From positions 2,046,001 through 2,110,000 of the forward strand of contig NZ_CP019607.1 in the NCBI RefSeq assembly GCF_001998865.1: a stretch of DNA of 64,000 nt. Direction: 5' to 3'. Position numbers and translations under genes: made by a program. Source of the DNA: Tessaracoccus flavescens (lineage in GTDB: Bacteria > Actinomycetota > Actinomycetes > Propionibacteriales > Propionibacteriaceae). The stretch's first letter is position 1. Every line of letters begins with the position of its first letter. Below are positions 62,934 to 64,000 of this stretch, one piece after another. The notes below the pieces were generated by a model. It searched no databases and was not told the DNA's origin. It was given only the letters and a program-made list of their open reading frames with translations.

Positions 62934-63871
62934 GCCACGCCATCGGCGTCGACCTGGGCGGCACCAAGACCGCCGCCGCCCTTGTCGGCGACGACGGCAG
63001 CCTCGGCGAGATCATCACGGCACCCACGCCGTCCTCGACCGGGCCGGACGCTGTGCTCGACACCGTCGCGGCCCTGGTCGGGCGGCTCTGGCGCGACGAC
63101 GTGGTCGGCCTCGGAGTGGGGACCGCCGGGGTCGTCGACGCGACCCGCGGCACCATCATCTCCGCCACCGAGACGTTCTCCTTGTGGGTGGGTACCGACC
63201 TGCTAGCCGGGCTGCGCTCCCGGCTCGGGCTCGGCGCAGACACGCCTATCGAGATCCGCAACGATGTCGACGCCCACGCCCTCGGCGAGCACTGGCTCGG
63301 CGCGGGCCAGGGGCACGAGTCGATGCTGATGGTCGCCGTCGGCACCGGGGTCGGCGGGGCGGTGATCGTCGACGGCGCCCTGCGAACGGGGGCCCATCAC
63401 GTCGCGGGGGAGATGGGCCACGTGCCCACCCCGGGCGCGGACGACCTGCGCTGCGCCTGCGGAAGGCTCGGCCACCTCGAGGCCATCGCCGCTGGCCCCG
63501 CCATCGAACGCCGCTACGCCGCGCTCAGCGGAGCCGCACTGTCGGGCCGCGAGATTATGGCCCGCGCGGAGTCAGGGGAGCTGGCCGCGCTCGAGGTCGT
63601 CCAGGGTGCGGCCGTCGGCCTCGCGAAGGCGATCTGCGGCCTCGTCACCGTGCTCGACCCCGGCTGCGTCGTCGTCGGTGGGGGAGTGGCGCTCGCCGGT
63701 GAGGTCTGGTGGAACCCCCTTCTGGTCACCTGTCGCGCCGACCTGATCGACGCGCTCGCCGACATCGATATCCTGCCTGCACGGCTTGGCACCTCCGCTG
63801 CGCTGCTCGGGGCGGCGCGCACCGTCTTTGACGCCAGCGACATCGACCAACCTAGGAGAAGTCATGAATGA
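62930..63871 (+). CDS. nanK: ROK-family kinase, probable N-acetylmannosamine kinase
   Basis: A 313-residue ROK kinase. ATP-binding [13 protein letters not shown] opens the protein; the catalytic Asp is in [28 protein letters not shown] follows. The zinc motif reads [20 protein letters not shown], where the last ligand, usually Cys, is His. It phosphorylates N-acetylmannosamine in the pathway, by context. It starts inside the nanA stop (ATGA) and overlaps nanE by 8 bases. Confidence 0.8.
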   Translation: MSHAIGVDLGGTKTAAALVGDDGSLGEIITAPTPSSTGPDAVLDTVAALVGRLWRDDVVGLGVGTAGVVDATRGTIISATETFSLWVGTDLLAGLRSRLGLGADTPIEIRNDVDAHALGEHWLGAGQGHESMLMVAVGTGVGGAVIVDGALRTGAHHVAGEMGHVPTPGADDLRCACGRLGHLEAIAAGPAIERRYAALSGAALSGREIMARAESGELAALEVVQGAAVGLAKAICGLVTVLDPGCVVVGGGVALAGEVWWNPLLVTCRADLIDALADIDILPARLGTSAALLGAARTVFDASDIDQPRRSHE

Positions 63872-64000
63872 ACTGCTGAACTCCCTCAAGGGACGCCTCA
63901 TCGTGTCCTGCCAGGCCTACCCTGGCGAGCCGATGCTCGATCCCAGGACGATGGCCCAGGTCGCCCAGGCCGCCGTCGCGGGCGGCGCTGCGGCGATCCG
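63864..64000 (+). CDS. nanE: N-acetylmannosamine-6-phosphate 2-epimerase, N-terminal part
   Basis: The first 45 residues are in view: [20 protein letters not shown] followed by [21 protein letters not shown], the usual NanE start with the SCQA substrate loop. It converts ManNAc-6-P to GlcNAc-6-P. GGAG lies 7-10 bases upstream. The gene runs off the window. Confidence 0.85.
   Translation, partial: MNELLNSLKGRLIVSCQAYPGEPMLDPRTMAQVAQAAVAGGAAAI

Overview
The window comes from a high-GC actinobacterium, most likely a member of the Propionibacteriaceae (Tessaracoccus-like). The evidence is methylmalonyl-CoA mutase with MeaB and CobT, the actinobacterial fhaA-fhaB-pstP-rodA-pbpA-pknB cluster, CrgA, mycothiol synthesis genes, a FolP2-type protein and many apparently leaderless starts. 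The genus is inference.

Layout. 1-6.5 kb: tail of a probable glycerate kinase, then cydABDC (cytochrome bd oxidase and its assembly exporter) facing a divergent BlaI-type repressor with palindromic sites between them. 6.5-10.1 kb: cyanase, PPK2, a two-domain VOC protein and a frameshifted tyrosine phosphatase. 10.2-14.5 kb: TetR-controlled heterodimeric ABC exporter. 15-20.8 kb: YbjQ-like protein, lysS, DUF4031/HD protein, HAD phosphatase, crgA, DUF881. 20.8-28.9 kb: cell-envelope and Ser/Thr-kinase cluster. 29-37.1 kb: meaB, cobT joined in frame to a DUF5302 gene, a wrecked lacI and lipoprotein pair, mutB-mutA. 37.6-43.2 kb: mobile-element graveyard with an IS3 element inside a truncated group II intron inside an ISL3 transposase, plus recombinase, IS256, IS110-like and IS21 remnants. 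43.2-49.6 kb: folP2, xylulokinase, histidine phosphatase and a fused MshA-MshB protein. 49.8-52.7 kb: gluconate regulator, permease and kinase, then tRNA-Leu. 52.9-54.5 kb: frameshifted HEAT-like gene. 54.6-64 kb: a probable sialic-acid regulon (CE7 esterase and GntR regulator divergent from a Tat-lipoprotein binding protein, permeases, ATPases, NanA-like lyase, ROK kinase, start of NanE).

How it works together. Core genes are intact and tightly coupled, often with 4-bp ATGA or GTGA overlaps. Accessory genes repeatedly carry frameshifts or stops, which suggests active gene decay. Three sugar-acid or sugar modules (gluconate, xylulose, sialic acid) sit near the right end, two of them with a divergent GntR-family regulator and a visible operator. 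Most notable: the MshA-MshB fusion, the nested IS/intron wreck with an exactly placeable intron, the BlaI-cyd arrangement, a dispersed inverted-repeat element flanking lysS, and the loss of a stop codon between cobT and DUF5302.
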